Source: Xylona heveae TC161 (Eukaryota > Ascomycota > Xylonomycetes > Xylonales > Xylonaceae). Taken from it: DNA of 64,000 nucleotides. Shown piece by piece: positions 22,982-35,762 of the stretch. Every line of letters begins with the position of its first letter. The first letter of the stretch is position 1. The position numbers and the translations under genes were made by a program. Where the stretch lies: the NCBI RefSeq assembly GCF_001619985.1, contig NW_017264196.1:1798001-1862000 (forward strand), written 5' to 3'. The notes under the pieces are model-generated. The model was not told where the DNA came from. It saw only the letters and a program-made list of their open reading frames with translations, and ran no database searches.

Positions 22982-23801
22982 AGCTTCTAATTCTCACTAT
23001 CGGTATGATACAGTGATAAGTGGGCGCTGCCGAGTAGACGCTATACACGCGCCTCTCTCCCTCTCAGCACTCTGGATGAAGCATTATGGCCGTTCCTCCT
23101 AATAGAGTCCGTCGACGGTGACTCGTCTCTGCAGACTGTACTCAGAGTGAAGGTTCTCAAGAGAGCTCTGGTATCATTCATGTCCAACCGATAGCTTTTC
23201 TTCCCATCTGTCCCAGTTGGTTAACTCGCCATATGTACACTGTTCGTCTTTTGCTATATCGTTCATGAGGCGACTCATCTTTTTTCTCCCTTCCCCTTTC
23301 TCCTCTTTTTTCTTTCTTCCCTATCATATTCTCTCACCAATCGGGGTCTCGCCCATCCTGTTACATTCCCGTTTCTTCATACTTTTCTCCAATCTCACAG
23401 GTTCCTTCTCCAGCCCCTATTCACCTTTCGAATATTAGTTTTTTATTCTGATTTCTGGTTGGTTTTGTTCTCATTTTATTTTTGTTAAAAAAATCTTGTT
23501 GGCGTTCAGCGGTATTTATCACAGCCTTACAAATCCTAGAACCCAATCCAATTCCAGAAAGATCTCTTTTCCCCTCTCACACACTTTCTTTCTCGCGTCG
23601 ACCCCTCCAATGGCCATCACATGCATTTTACAAGGTGTTTTTCAAAGCCGTTTTAGAAATCTTCAATTTTATTTAAAAAAAAAAATGAAATGATATATAT
23701 AACCTACGTAAAAGAGACTGGATTTAAACTACATTAAGGTACTATTGCCGGGATACTAAATCTACTGGTCCTATCTCGACATCGACATGTCCCCATCCCT
23801 C
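22982..23801. other. Intergenic region downstream of RNA1
   Basis: The 3' region of RNA1, strongly T/C-rich on the plus strand (23270-23480). Short open frames here are a consequence of that composition. No gene is supported. Confidence 0.5.
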
Positions 23802-24355
23802 TCAGCCTCTCTCCTTCCTCGTCTTTGCCGCGTCATTATCATCGTTGTCACTGCTTGGGGATTGTGGCTGGGTCTGGGACTGGAACTGAAATTGGTCCTT
23901 GATCCCAGCAGCATTAACAGACTGCTTATCAACGTCCAACGTACCCTTAGTTTCAGATGACAAGACAAGTCTCTTCGGCGCGACGCACAAACTGACCAAC
24001 GTCCCGACGCTCACCACGTATGTATACAGGATCCACAAAGACACCTAGGATGGAAATGCTTCCGAACCAGTCGAGTGGAAATGATTAGAGATTGTTGGAA
24101 GAGCTGGCGAAACGGTGTCTATAGTATTGTCAATATATATATATATATATCTATTTCAGATTTTCTGCAAGGACGAAATAGAAATGCTTTTACTTAACAA
24201 AATCCATAGCAGCCAAGAACAGGCTCAGCTGACACATGTGAAAGCTAGAACTTAGCATGATCAAATATGCCATAGATCAGGATATTGGTCTCTGCTTTGT
24301 TTCTCGAACATACAAATAATGCAGCAATCATGACTAATATTTGTGAGCGTAGCAT
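23802..24355 (-). CDS. Possible small two-span membrane protein (spliced, unrecognised)
   Basis: A tentative three-exon model: 24355-24314, 24228-24199, 24044-23802 (104 aa). It starts MLRSQILVMIAALF, continues LSLFLAAMDF, then VSLWILYTYVVSVGTLVSLC and APKRLVLSSET, with a hydrophilic Gln/Ser/Asp-rich tail. All three exons join in phase 0, the first two introns are GT..AG, and a CTAAT branch site precedes the last acceptor. The second donor (GTTAAG) is weak. The last exon alone has no ATG, so an upstream exon is needed if the gene is real. Two hydrophobic segments followed by KR suggest a small ER or vacuolar membrane protein. I do not recognise a family. Confidence 0.35.
24131..24150. repeat. 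(TA)n dinucleotide repeat
   Basis: About ten AT dinucleotides at roughly 24132-24150, inside the proposed second intron of the small membrane protein gene. Confidence 0.75.
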
Positions 24356-27300
24356 ATGCAGAACCTCCCTGAGTTGGCAAGCACCATCGCTCAATGGCAC
24401 AGCACAAGATTCCTTGCTGTCGAGATGCAAATGCTCTGCAGTCATAATGAGAACCTGTTTGCTAACATTCTAATTGACAACATTTTTGGATTTTTCACTG
24501 GTTGGCATATTAGACATGGTGTTTGTTTTCACTGTTATCATGCTAAGATCCACCTTTCCCCTGTAGTATCTGATAAAACACACAAGTTCACAACCTGACA
24601 GATGCCTGAATTGTGCAAAGGTATTTTCTTCAAAAATGAGCAAAATTCAGTTGAGCATTTTCACGGCAGGATCGAGGTGCAATTGCATGAAGAAATAGAA
24701 GTAGCGGCTTTGGCTTCGGCTTTGACAGCATCATATATCTGAGAGACCGAGAGATTGATAAAACAGTCAATAAAAGTGCTGTTAAGAATCCTATATTTCC
24801 TAGTCTCCTAGAGCTGGCTTAATCATCGCATGTCCTGTTCTCAATTAGATTAGTCTATAGCAGATCAAATATCATTCATTCTCAAAGTATTCCCAAAGTC
24901 GATTTTCTTGGAGTTCAGTTCAGCTTTAAGGATTCTCTTTGCTGGTCATTTGTTGGAAGAGAGAACGCCGTTACAGTTATCAGATGAAGTGGGAGGTGGG
25001 TTAGCTAGGCGTTCCACTTATTTGATACCCGCGTCTTAACTGTACTTAGGCGAGCTTTGCGATTGATTTAGCGCCTGGGCGCCTGGACTGGCGGTGGAGT
25101 CTCCTGATGTCTCAAGGCCCCTAGCTCCCGTTTCGTGAAAAAGTCACAAAATTGTCTGGGCCAGATTGCTTTAAAGAAGAGCGGAACTTCAGTTGGGAAA
25201 ATTGCATCCCATGATGATTGCAGTGATAACTAAGTCCTTTAAAGTATTATCTTTTTTTTTTTTTTTTTTCCCAAATGCTTTGTAATATGGTGCAATATCT
25301 ATTCTTGATACCAATATTCTCCGAATACAATTTTACTGTATAGGATCATGTTAATGCACAAGCAGTTGATTTACCAAAGGCGTTTCTCTGGTAGAAAAAC
25401 CAGTCCATGATTCAGGAAGAAGACAGATGATATGGCATACGGCGGTGGAAAATATCCGACATGTTTTCCTAATATTCCTATGTTCAAATGGTAACCAAAG
25501 GGAGAGAGAGAATCATTGTTGAGTTAGAAACAGTCACTTCGTAACATGTTTACTACGTAGAAGAATTTCATTTTCATTTTAGCCAGTACAACATCTAATG
25601 AATGTACATGGAAAGTGTCAAGATAATATTCTGGCAATGTAAGAAACGTGCAGGATGGCTTATCACATGTAAAAATTATCTATTTTCAGACTAGCGGATT
25701 GGTCGCTCTCACCTTCATGTTTCGGATCATCAATACACCGAATGTCTATCTTCTAACTGATAAGACAGCGCCGACGATAGCCGACTTGTCCACCCCAGTT
25801 GGGTATTCATTGACGAGGGAATCCTGGTGACTACTAATTTCAACTATCGAGTTGCTCCTGAAGCTAAGAAGAAACTTGCATTTAGGCTGATTTGAAGGTG
25901 CCGAGAGCCGGGCTCATTGTTTATTGATTTTTGAAAGAATAGAATTTGCCAATTTGGCAGCGTTCCAGATATGTGAAAAGGTTGCATCAATTAGTTGAAG
26001 AAAAAGATGTAGCTGCTCATACTCGTAGATGACACCTGAGTCGGGATGTTGCAAGAGTTGCCGACAGCCGCGAAAGACTTGTACTTTAGAAATTATTACC
26101 AAGCGTCGTATATCCCTCGATACAGTTGGGCTTCCTCGCAATGGCCAAAGGTCAATCCCGCGTGGGGGTCTAATCAGTATAATTGATGTGCGATTCGGTT
26201 ATTTGCTTGGTTGTCAAAAGAACGCTACACTGATAGTTAGCCTTAGCTGCAACTATCAAGGACCGATAGCTCTCTCGCCCGTGTCTTCTCGACACTCTGG
26301 GCGGTGACAAGAACGACGACTGCTCTTTATCGTTTCGATCGTTTTGGTTCCAGTCTCATTGGCAACGCACGAGTGAACGCCAGTTTTCTACTTAGCTCGC
26401 CTACAAAGTATACAGAAGGAACGCTGCGTTTGATTTCTTAAGTCAATGTTGACCTAATAGGTGTAGAAATCTTAGATGGTATTAGCGGATAGCAGGCCAG
26501 CGCTACGTCGACAAACCACCTGGTTGAGTGGCGCTTAAACAAGGGCGTTACAACACGCGGCCATTCAAGGATCGACATCCTCGTAGAGTCGAATAGGATT
26601 GAAAAGTCAGCGAACTTATCATGCCTGTTCGGTTGACTAGTACAGAGTATAGGCTTCATTGCCCTCCTGTGGAAATTTTCCGCGGGATAGGATTGCAGGC
26701 ATACCTCGAGCCGATCAGAGAATAACCCAGCGAGCTAGCACCATCGGCTGAATCTCGTCCTCGCCTGCAGACTCAGCTGCGCTCTGGCCATCACTCTCAA
26801 GCATGGCCGCTAGATACATCCACCGAACCCCACCTAGTTGCCCTTAAATATCCTCTGTGGCGTCGACTCGGCCCTGCTGCATTTCTGTGACGGGTCTCGT
26901 GCCAAATAAACGGACCGCAAAATCGCCCTTGTGGACAAAATTTGCACGAACTCAAAGAACTATACTGTCATTGTTCTCTGTGATTCGAAACTCAAAAGTC
27001 AGACAAGAAACTTGTGCGGGGATCAACAGCCATGCTTATGGTTGTTTATCCAGCTTGGTAGAGGTGGTTTCGAGTAGCTAATAGCCCTTTTCCCGGGTAC
27101 CAGTGTCTTAACAAACTTGGCTTTTTCGCCGTTCAGGGTTAGTCTGAGAAAGTAATGGCACTTTAGGTTTGCAGAGTCGAATATTTGCGGTTCAAGCTCT
27201 GGTCATTATCAACTTGCGCATATCGCATCTATGCCATTGCTTCAATTGCTGTTTGGCTTGATCAGTCATGCATCTCGAAAAGCGAATGGGCAAGAAAAAA

Positions 27301-27963
27301 AAGTCTCGTATAGTTACCATTATATTGAATACGATATATCTCACAGATGGTGCAGCAACAATGTGACACCCTGTTGTTGGTGGTGGTTGGAGTCACTCGT
27401 ACTGGTTGATTGGAGTTGTTTCGGACCGTTTTTAACCGAGAGCGAGACTAAAAGCGGAAAAAGGAGTTTCTGACACCAACGTGACGTGTTTCCCAATGGA
27501 CTTGCCGGTCCCGCCAACCGTGCGGTCAGGACGTTTTTCGAATCAGTTAGTCTTCCCGTTGTTGCCTCCAAAGAGAGGGAAAGGCAGGGCGAGATATGAT
27601 CAAACTAGCATGGTTACCCCCCTCCAAGCGTCTCTTGCAGGGCGCAGTAGGGCGGGCTGCAAACTTCTTGACTTGCAGAGGGGGAAATTTACTAATGAAC
27701 AGGATTCACCTCAGTGTGACTCGGCCATTTATATGCTAAACACGTCGCTCGTTCTCTCAAAGCTGTTTATGGATATATAGTCGACCTGTGAAATTTGCTA
27801 TTCAGCCTGATTGAATATTGAACAGATAACAGTGCCGCTAACGCCAGTGACAACTCGGACATTGACGACATAGTCGACTGCTGGCCAGTCTGTCTCTCAT
27901 GGAACACATTTCTACCAACTCAATTGACTAGGCCACATTTCATTCCCCTCTGCGGCAAACATT
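24356..27963. other. Gene-poor AT-rich stretch, 3.6 kb
   Basis: The longest empty stretch in the window. It contains a T-homopolymer at about 25252-25270 and no frame over 100 codons. I looked for transposase, reverse transcriptase, terminal inverted repeats and long terminal repeats and saw none. It may be decayed sequence or large regulatory DNA upstream of the MFS transporter. Confidence 0.5.
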
Positions 27964-30098
27964 ATGGCGACGACACGGACGAGCCATGAAACGAGCGCCT
28001 CGAGATCCTCGAGCTCATCGAATTCGTCGAGTGACTCGAAAGAGTGGGAACAGGGTCATGACTCCTCCGACTCAGAGGCATCCCATGCAGACATTGCAAC
28101 TCCGGCGATCGAGACTATACCAGAGATCAATAGCGAGCCAAAGGGAAAGGAAGAACTGGACCTTTCGCTGCAACAGTCGCAACGGGGATCTTTGACTCGC
28201 ACCTTATCTCGTATGTAAACTCTTGTTCCGGCGGATTTGGAAAGAATATGTTCATGGAACGAACTAACGTCGATTTTCCAGGGACCATGTCCAGAGTCCG
28301 TACCAATGCCTCAAGAACGATACCTCCCGTGTCAGAAGAGGACGATATTATTGCACAAAGAGCAAATGGAAGGACTGTTGTAGGATTTGAGCTCGAAGAT
28401 CCTGGGTATCCCGGCAATTGGTCCAATGTAGGCGATCTTTTCCGTTGGATATATTTGATGTCTAAATTTTAGCCGTTCTATCGAAACACTAACATTATGA
28501 AACAGAAATGGAAGCTAGCCATTGCCCTGGGTGGTATTTTAATGACTCTCAACAGTACTCTGGGTTCGGCCATGCCTTCCGGAGCTATGAAGTGGATTGC
28601 TTCAGACTTTCATGTCACTAATGCCCAGCAAAAGGTTCTACCCATCTCCACATATCTGCTGGGTTATGTTGTTGGACCTCCGTTTTTAGCTCCTTTTTCT
28701 GAGTTCTTCGGCCGACAGCGTGTGCTACTGGTCACTTTTCTTTGGTTTACAGCGTTCACATTGGGAACTGCTTTGGCGCCCAATTGGCCTGCATTTCTCG
28801 TTTTTCGATTCCTGTCCGGTCTAGGAGCCTCGGCCCCCTTGACGCTAGCCGGAGGAGTCTATGCCGATTGTTTTCCAAATCCAGTGTCCAGAGGACGTGT
28901 TATGGCCTATTTCTCTGCTGGAACCGCTGCAGGCCCCATGGTTTCTCCAATCATTGCTGGATTTTTAGGCACCGTTTCATGGAGATGGGCTTTCTGGGTG
29001 GAGCTCATGTTTGCCGGATTAACTTTGCCTTTGGTCTTGTTTCTTCCAGAAACGTTCCCGCCGGTCATTCTACGGAGACGAGCAGCAAAAATGCGAAAGG
29101 AGCAGCACACCGATGCGATTGTTGCCCCTATGGAGCTAGAGGATAAAAGTCTGGAGAAAACGCTCTTTGTGAATATCTTGCGATCTATTCAAATGTTCTT
29201 CACTGAACCGATTGTCTTGTTGGTTTGTCTATACCTTGCCTACACATATGCACTGCTTTATCTCTTCTTCGAGTCATTTCCGATCATCTATCAAGGTATG
29301 GCGCTCTCTCACTGGCACTCAACCACGCGAATCTAATGGTGGCAGGTATTTATGGCATGAAGCCTGGTATTGCCGGTCTTGCCTACCTCCCGAGTAAGTT
29401 AATTTTTCGCTTCGCCATTGTTTCTGAGTACCCGAGCTGACGTTTTGGTAGTTTTAATCGGAGCCTGCTTTGCCATTTTTATTGTCTATTACTGGGACGG
29501 TCATGTCGAGAAGAGGCGAAAGCTTCATCCCGATCAGGAGGTTTCTATTGAATATCGACGTCTTCCCCTTGGTTGCCTTGGTGGCCCTTGCTTGGTCATT
29601 TCCATGTTCTGGATTGTGAGTAGCTCTTATTTCATCTCGTCACTGATCGGCCTTAATTCTAATGCGATCCAGGGCTGGGCATCCAAGAAGTCCGTTCATT
29701 GGATGGCACCCATTGTTGGTGGCTTTCCTTTCGGAGTCGGTCTCACGACCATTTTTATCTCTCAACTTAATTACCTGGGTGATACCTATGAGATTTTTAA
29801 TGCTTCAGCTTTAGCCGCTTCGAACTGGTCTCGATCGCTTTGTGGCGCGCTTCTCCCCCTCGCTGCTGCACCCATGTACGGCACCTTGGGTGTTGACTGG
29901 GCAAGTAGCCTTCTGGGGTTTTCGGGCATTGCTCTTTCCGCTATTCCATTTATTTTCATGAAAATCGGCCCAAGAGTGCGTGCTCAGAGCCCTTTCTGTC
30001 AGTATTTGGCGGAAAAGAGGGCGGCAGAACAGCGCAAGGAAAAGATTCGAATCGAGAATGCCAAGCATGAAATTGCCCTCGATAACAACCTCTCCTAG
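27964..30098 (+). CDS. Major facilitator superfamily transporter (drug:H+ antiporter DHA1-like)
   Basis: A proton-coupled plasma-membrane exporter of the 12-span type. Six exons: 27964-28210, 28282-28427, 28506-29295, 29346-29393, 29452-29615, 29673-30098 (606 aa). All phases agree. A Ser-rich cytosolic N-terminus of about 135 residues precedes the first span (KWKLAIALGGILMTLNSTL). The loop between spans 2 and 3 has the MFS motif A equivalent (APFSEFFGRQRVLL), then RFLSGLGASAPLTLAGGVYA and span 5 with GPMVSPIIAGFLG. The family is broad (polyamine, azole and toxin exporters), so the substrate is not predicted. The fifth intron (29616-29672) is 57 nt, in frame and stop-free, so its retention would insert 19 residues. 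Confidence 0.9.
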
Positions 30099-30838
30099 GA
30101 TGTCGTTTCGAGAGCGCCCGATCCTTGTATCATTTGACAGCTTCATGGACTATTCTGATAATTCGACGACATTTGCATTCATAGCGACGGCGTTATCATG
30201 GTTTCATTATGTTCAGACGGGCAACAGAATATTTCTCGGTCTGGCCTGCATCGGGACGGCGCAGGGGCAAGTAAAAAGGTCGATTCATTTCAAAACTCGG
30301 TCTACACAATCTAGATTTTCATTATTTAATGCTCCTTTACAAATTAATAATAATCATATCCCTGAGTGTTCTACTATCTTAGGATCGCCCATACCTTTGT
30401 GGCCTTCTCATCTAGTAAGCCAGTAAAACAATGCGGTAGACTCTTACGGTGCCGCTTCGTGCTTCTATCTTATCTTATCTCTTATATCAATCGCATCAGA
30501 TCGACCTTGTCGCCAGTGCTCAGCCTGGGCGTCCCCTCGACCTCCCTGCTCTCGAAAGAATACCTATTCGCGCAACGTCATTTCTTTGTTTGACTTTTGA
30601 TATTTGGGAAGGGTGGGTATGCTGCATAGTCTATGCGGATTCCTTTAACGCCATATTCTGATTACGATCAAGCGAGTTAGCTTAAACGCGCATGTGGACA
30701 CCTAGCTATTCATGACGCCTCATCGCGCTGGCGAAGAACCTACAGCTAACGCTATCACTTTCATGACGAATTGCTCCATGGCGTTACCTGTAGCTTGATC
30801 GAATAGTTTAACAAAGTAGTCAAGCAGACGGATACATC
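30099..30838. other. Intergenic region between the MFS gene and SEC10
   Basis: 740 nt holding the MFS 3' end and the SEC10 promoter. No gene or motif of note. Confidence 0.5.
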
Positions 30839-33800
30839 ATGCCGGGCGCCGACAGTGCCTCTATATTCTCCGCCGCTACCACAGCACCTACAGTTGCCGA
30901 GACAATCTTTCCCAAGGGACCAAGCTTCACGTTGGACAATTTTTCCAGCCAAGATTTCATTGTCAAAGAGTTCATCGAATCGCTTTCTGACAGTGCAGTG
31001 CCAACGAACCGGCGATCTGGGGCGTCGTCTCAAGCATTCGATCCTAAGCCTTTTATTCGGACATTCGAGTATGCCCTTTCCCGTCTTGGATCGTTATCGG
31101 AAGAGCTGGAGGGCCATGAGAATGAGCTCTCAGCGGCAGTACGCCGGGCCGAATTACAGCATAATCAGAACGTCGCCTCATTAGGGAAGAAGCTCGACCA
31201 GACCATTGCATCCTTTCACCGACTTGATACTTCGTTAAACGGCAGCGCAGGCGACATTGGGCAGACAGAAGCTGGAGGAAATGTCGCTATGCGAATTGGT
31301 GAGAGGTTGGAAGAGTTAGATAGGCAACGGCAAAGAGCACAGGATGCGCGGTTTTTGATACTGTGCTGGCTAGAAATTAGCGAACGCGGAGAGCTGGCCT
31401 CTCTGGAAGACGTTCGGAGACAAGGCGGTAGCGAAGGGAAGCTTCGATGCGCACATATTGCCAGGCAATTGCTACGAATAAGCCAGAGACTTGATCCATC
31501 AAGCTGGGGACATTCGAATGGGACCAGCCGAGCGGTCAATGGCGATGCTGGGCCCTCAGGCCGATATAATACAAAGGAGCTTATCGAGAAGTTCCTTGAA
31601 ACATTGGAGAAGGATTTACTCAAGCAGTTTGATGACTTTTACAGGAAGCAGAGCCTTGAAGGGATGCGGGTATGTTTGGATCATCATTGTAATATGGGGC
31701 TTGATGCTTACCACGTCAAGGAATGCGCGATTGCGTTGCGGGATTTCAACGGCGGTGCCAGTGTGGTTGGACTGTTTGTCAACCAACATCAATTCTTCAT
31801 CGACCGAAGTCAACTGATCAGCGAGGAAGTCAGCTCAGATGCTGAGATGTAAGAGCCCATTAAGGAAGATACTGTTTGAGCATTTTGGTGACCAATTTGA
31901 TAGCTTGGAACGGTTGGCGGATCCAGATGCGGAACCACCAGGAGTCGAGCCGAGCCTGCAGTCGCTTGTCGATGAAGTGAGAATCGTGGTTCAGGAGGAA
32001 TCTTTTATTATTAAACGAGCTTTCCCTTATTATGAGCTCGTGCTCTCCAAGTTTCTTCAAAGAGTGTTTGAGCAATCGGTGGGTATTTACAAACGCAGGG
32101 GTATCCTTCTCCGCTAATTTCTTTCTGCTTTTAGATCCAACAACGTCTTGAGTTGGTACTTCAAAAAGCGAATTCCATTTCATCCATGGCATATTTGCGA
32201 TCTCTTCAAGCTTCAAGGAGCTACATTCATTCCCTTGTAGATGATCTCAAGGCTCACGGCCTTACCGAGCACCCTGAATCCATATCCTCCCAAACAAGCA
32301 CCGTTCTAGACCAACAATTTGACGACCTCTTTGTTCCCTATTTTGTTGGATCATCCTACATTGAACGAGAAAAAAAGAGTCTTGAAGAGCTGTATTCCTC
32401 GTTGCTTTTCAAATTTACTACATATCATGTATGTCCTTCTCTACACTTACTCGGTACACAGTAATTTTAACGTATACTCCAGGCCCGCCGACGCAGAGTG
32501 CCTACTACGTTCATGGCCTCTCTGGCGAAATCTGGCAGTGAACTTCTTGCAACAGCGCGTGACGCTTACATTGACCGCCTAGACTCGTCAGACCTCTCTC
32601 CGGCACAAAAAGCCATGCTCCTACGAGTTGCGGGTTTAAAGGAGGGAGATGCGAATCAAAACAAGACCGACATCGAGGTCTCTGAACAGGACGGCATTCT
32701 CAGTATTCCCAACGCCAAGCGAATGCTCAGGTGGCTCGCAGAAGCTGTTGGCCGGAGTCTCGAACTTGGCGGAGGCAGCGACACTCCAAAGGATGTAGCT
32801 GCCCTGCTCAACCTACTTTTAGCCAACATGGGCGAACTCTACATTGAGACCGCATTGGATGCGTAAGCCTTTTCCCCCTTCTTTTCTTCTCCGAGCTGTA
32901 AGCTAACGAATAATTCGGGCAACAGGGCAAATGACTTTGCTGCTTCACAAGAAAACATCAAATCTGAACCTGACCTTTCTTATCTCCCCGATCTTCGCAA
33001 TACCATTAGTGTTATGCATCTTATGATTACATGCATCAATACTGTGCTTGTGCCTCTGGCAGGTTCCAAGCTTGTCGTACGCCGCGACATGGAACGCACC
33101 GCAACGCTCGCAATTAACCACATGGAAGAAAAAGTCAGCACGGTCATGCAGCGGACTATCGATGTCATTTTGGCATGGGTCACCAAGTTGCTTGCCAATC
33201 AGAAAAAGATCGATTTCAGACCAAAAGACTCTGACGGCAGCAGTGGAAGGTATACAGAACTGTTGCAGACGCCGGTACGTTCCTTCCCTTCCTCCTCCTC
33301 TACCCCTTTTGTCATCCTTTTTCCGTCTCATTTACCACTTTTTCTCGTTGTGATGTGTACCGTTTCTCCTGATTCCATGGTGCTTGCTTCTCTTCTTCAT
33401 CCCATCTAATTCCAAGCCTCTCCAGCCATGCCTGTCCATATATACATTTGTTTCCCGCGCCCGAGACCTCGCCTCTCGGGCGTTTGACGGGAAAAATCTC
33501 GAATCATTCACTTCGGAGCTCGCCATTGGTCTTCGGAATCTACTGCTCGACCACTTTAAGCGCTTCCAAGTAAATGCCGCGGGAGGCTTAATGGTCACCA
33601 AAGACGCAACCAAATACGCCGAATTACTCCGCTCGTTCCCCTTACCGTCCTATTTTGCGCCTGCGATTGATGTTCTTCCAGAAATCGGCAATTTGTTCGT
33701 CATTGGACCAGAAGCCTTGCGCGAGCATCTTCGCGGCGCCATTCCTGCCACTGGCACGGGTCCTAGTACCAGCAGTGCCGGCGCGGACGCTGGTGCTGGA

Positions 33801-33971
33801 GCTACCGGTAGTGTAACGCAAGGCGCATCTGCAGGATCGGCTGGGCCAGGCGGAGCGGGACGTACCTCTGCGCTTGTCACGGCGCTGGATAGGAATGATT
33901 TGCGTCTGTACATCCAGCGGAGAGAGGACGCAGGGAGCTTGGCCGTGCAGTCTATTCTGCAGGCTTTGTAA
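30839..33971 (+). CDS. SEC10: Exocyst complex subunit Sec10
   Basis: A subunit of the octameric exocyst that tethers secretory vesicles to the plasma membrane at growth sites. Six exons: 30839-31848, 31904-32078, 32135-32428, 32483-32862, 32926-33274, 33426-33971 (917 aa). Every join is in phase, for example SSDAEILERLADPDAEPPG and FEQSIQQRLELVL. Recognised Sec10 blocks are FTLDNFSSQDFIVKEFIESL at the N-terminus, ELDRQRQRAQDARFLILCWL, ALRDFNGGASVVGLFVNQHQ, EESFIIKRAFPYYELVL and the C-terminal LRLYIQRREDAGS. A Gly/Ala/Ser-rich low-complexity linker lies near residues 845-885. The last intron (33275-33425, 151 nt) is unusually pyrimidine-rich. It is convergent with aspf2, with 284 nt between the stops. 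Confidence 0.94.
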
Positions 33972-34069
33972 TCTGGCGATGAAGTATGTCTGAAGGGTGA
34001 GAGTAAATGGGAATGAGGTCGTGATATTGGTCGCGCGACATTATAGTAGGTGGTCATTACCATTGTATA

Positions 34070-34099
34070 ATTACAATTGTAGCTAGGTATAATTGTAAT
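34070..34099. repeat. Short inverted repeat between convergent genes
   Basis: ATTACAATT at 34070-34078 and its complement AATTGTAAT at 34091-34099 enclose 12 nt. It lies in the 284-nt interval between the SEC10 and aspf2 stops and may act in 3'-end formation. A further related ATTACAATTAC occurs near 34121-34131. Confidence 0.5.
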
Positions 34100-34255
34100 C
34101 TAATTATCGTATCTGTTACATTACAATTACCCGTTACAATATAATCAGACTTCTGATATTGGCCTTTTCCCTGTACATCAAGCCATGTCATACCATGGCC
34201 GGTTACTACTTCATCCTTCTTTCCTCGTGTCCATTGTATCCGAGACTTTTATGTA

Positions 34256-35762
34256 TCAAGCACAGTGCACGACTCCGTTATCATGCGTATGGCACTCTTT
34301 CGCCGCACTCTGAGTCGTCGTCGCTGTCTTTGCCTCTTTTGTCTCTTTTGTCACTGTTGAGCTTGTCATCGTCGTCATCGTTGCCGTCGCCTCTACCGCT
34401 GTCGTCTTTTCTACCACCGTCGTTTTCTCTGCCGTCACACTCCCTGTAGATGCCGCTGCCGTCGTCGTCGTCGCAGCCGCATGCCCAGCATGTCCATGAT
34501 CCCCCTCACCTCCATCCACTTCCCCAACCCCTGAACATCCCTCCCGCGGCAGGGCTACATCCCACGCAAACACATCGAGCGCAAAATATCTGAGCGTCGC
34601 ACTATTCCGCACCGCCAGCTGCGGCTTCGTCTGTGCCAGCTCAAGCACCTCTTCATACGTATCCGCATAGTGATCTACTACATTTTCGCTGATGCGCGGC
34701 ATGTGGTAGATTCGATGGAGCAGGTCAGACGCAAAATACGCAGTATTAGGTGCCTGGGACACGGTGTAGCCGTTGCCACATATCCCCGTGAGGGGTCTCC
34801 GCGAGGTGTATGATAGTGGACAGATGACGGTTTCGTCGGTGGCGTTGGAGCCGCGCCAGTGGCCGGCCCAGGTGGTTTCTGATGTTGTTGTTAGTTTGCT
34901 TCGGTCTCCTCTTTTTGTATGTGTGTGTGTATGTGTGTGTGTTTGGATTATATTGGTTTGTTGTTTGGCTTTTTCATCCCCAGAATTTGTTCTTGGAAAC
35001 TTATTTTTGGGGGGGCTGGTTGGGGTTGGAAGGTGAATAGGGGAACAAAATCGGTCTCGGTTTCAAACGCCCATACTTGGGATACTTGGGATACAGGATA
35101 TGGCTGTGGGATGACCAACTAAACAAAAGGGACAAAAGGGACGGGACAGAAAAACAAGGGAAAGGACATAAAAGGCAAAAAGAGACAAAAGTAACAAAAA
35201 AGAAGGGAGGGAAAAAAAGAACAGGAGAAAAAAAGGGGAAAAGGAGAAAGAAAATACCATGAGCTTTACAATTCCCATCAATGTCATCGCACCGAAACCA
35301 TATGCCGCCCTTATCCGCATTGACTACGCGGTCGAACCACCCCGCCGGCTCCGCGGTCGATGCGTTGCCGAAATACTTGGTGTAGAATCGCGAACTGGCG
35401 CCGTGGCGGAGAATATGGTCCCGCGCGTGGCCCGCGAGAACCATGGCCTCGTCGAGCGCGAACTCGAGCTGGCGTCGCTCAGTCGCGTTGCAGGATGCGT
35501 GGATGGGATAGCGGGTCACGGCGCCGAGGTTCCATGACCACGGGATCTGGACCTGGACCTGGTCGTGTTGAGGTGACGATGAAGAGAAGCCGAGTCCGGC
35601 GACGACGGCGCCGGGAATGTCGGCGCTGGGGAGGAGACCTGCGGCGCCAGAGCCGGGTGCAGATGCAGGTGCAGGTGCCGCATGTCCGAGAGTAGCGGCG
35701 AGTAGGATCACCGCAAGACTGCCGCTGCTTGGAAAGGAGGGTAGGGTTGTTGGGAGTAGCAT
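34256..35762 (-). CDS. aspf2: Asp f 2 / Pra1-type zincophore (HRXXH domain, secreted)
   Basis: A secreted zinc-binding protein that in Aspergillus and Candida relatives scavenges zinc at neutral/alkaline pH. Exons are 35762-35258 and 34878-34256 (375 aa). The 379-nt intron joins [23 protein letters not shown]. It has a signal peptide ([13 protein letters not shown]). Family blocks are [53 protein letters not shown] and [10 protein letters not shown]. The HRIYH motif is the HRXXH variant of the M35 HEXXH site, with Arg for the catalytic Glu, so a binding rather than proteolytic role is likely. A Thr/Ala-rich linker leads to the C-terminal module [11 protein letters not shown], which resembles the CHxH modules of the adjacent transporter. 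A TATATATA element lies about 145 nt upstream of the ATG (35906-35915). Confidence 0.93.

Noticed and set aside
24356-27963. A transposon or retroelement filling the gene-empty interval.
   Set aside because: No transposase or reverse-transcriptase motif, terminal inverted repeat, long terminal repeat or target-site duplication could be seen by eye.
31839-32117. SEC10 exon 2 read as a separate small gene starting at 31839.
   Set aside because: It overlaps the end of exon 1, and splicing at 31848/31904 joins the Sec10 blocks in phase.
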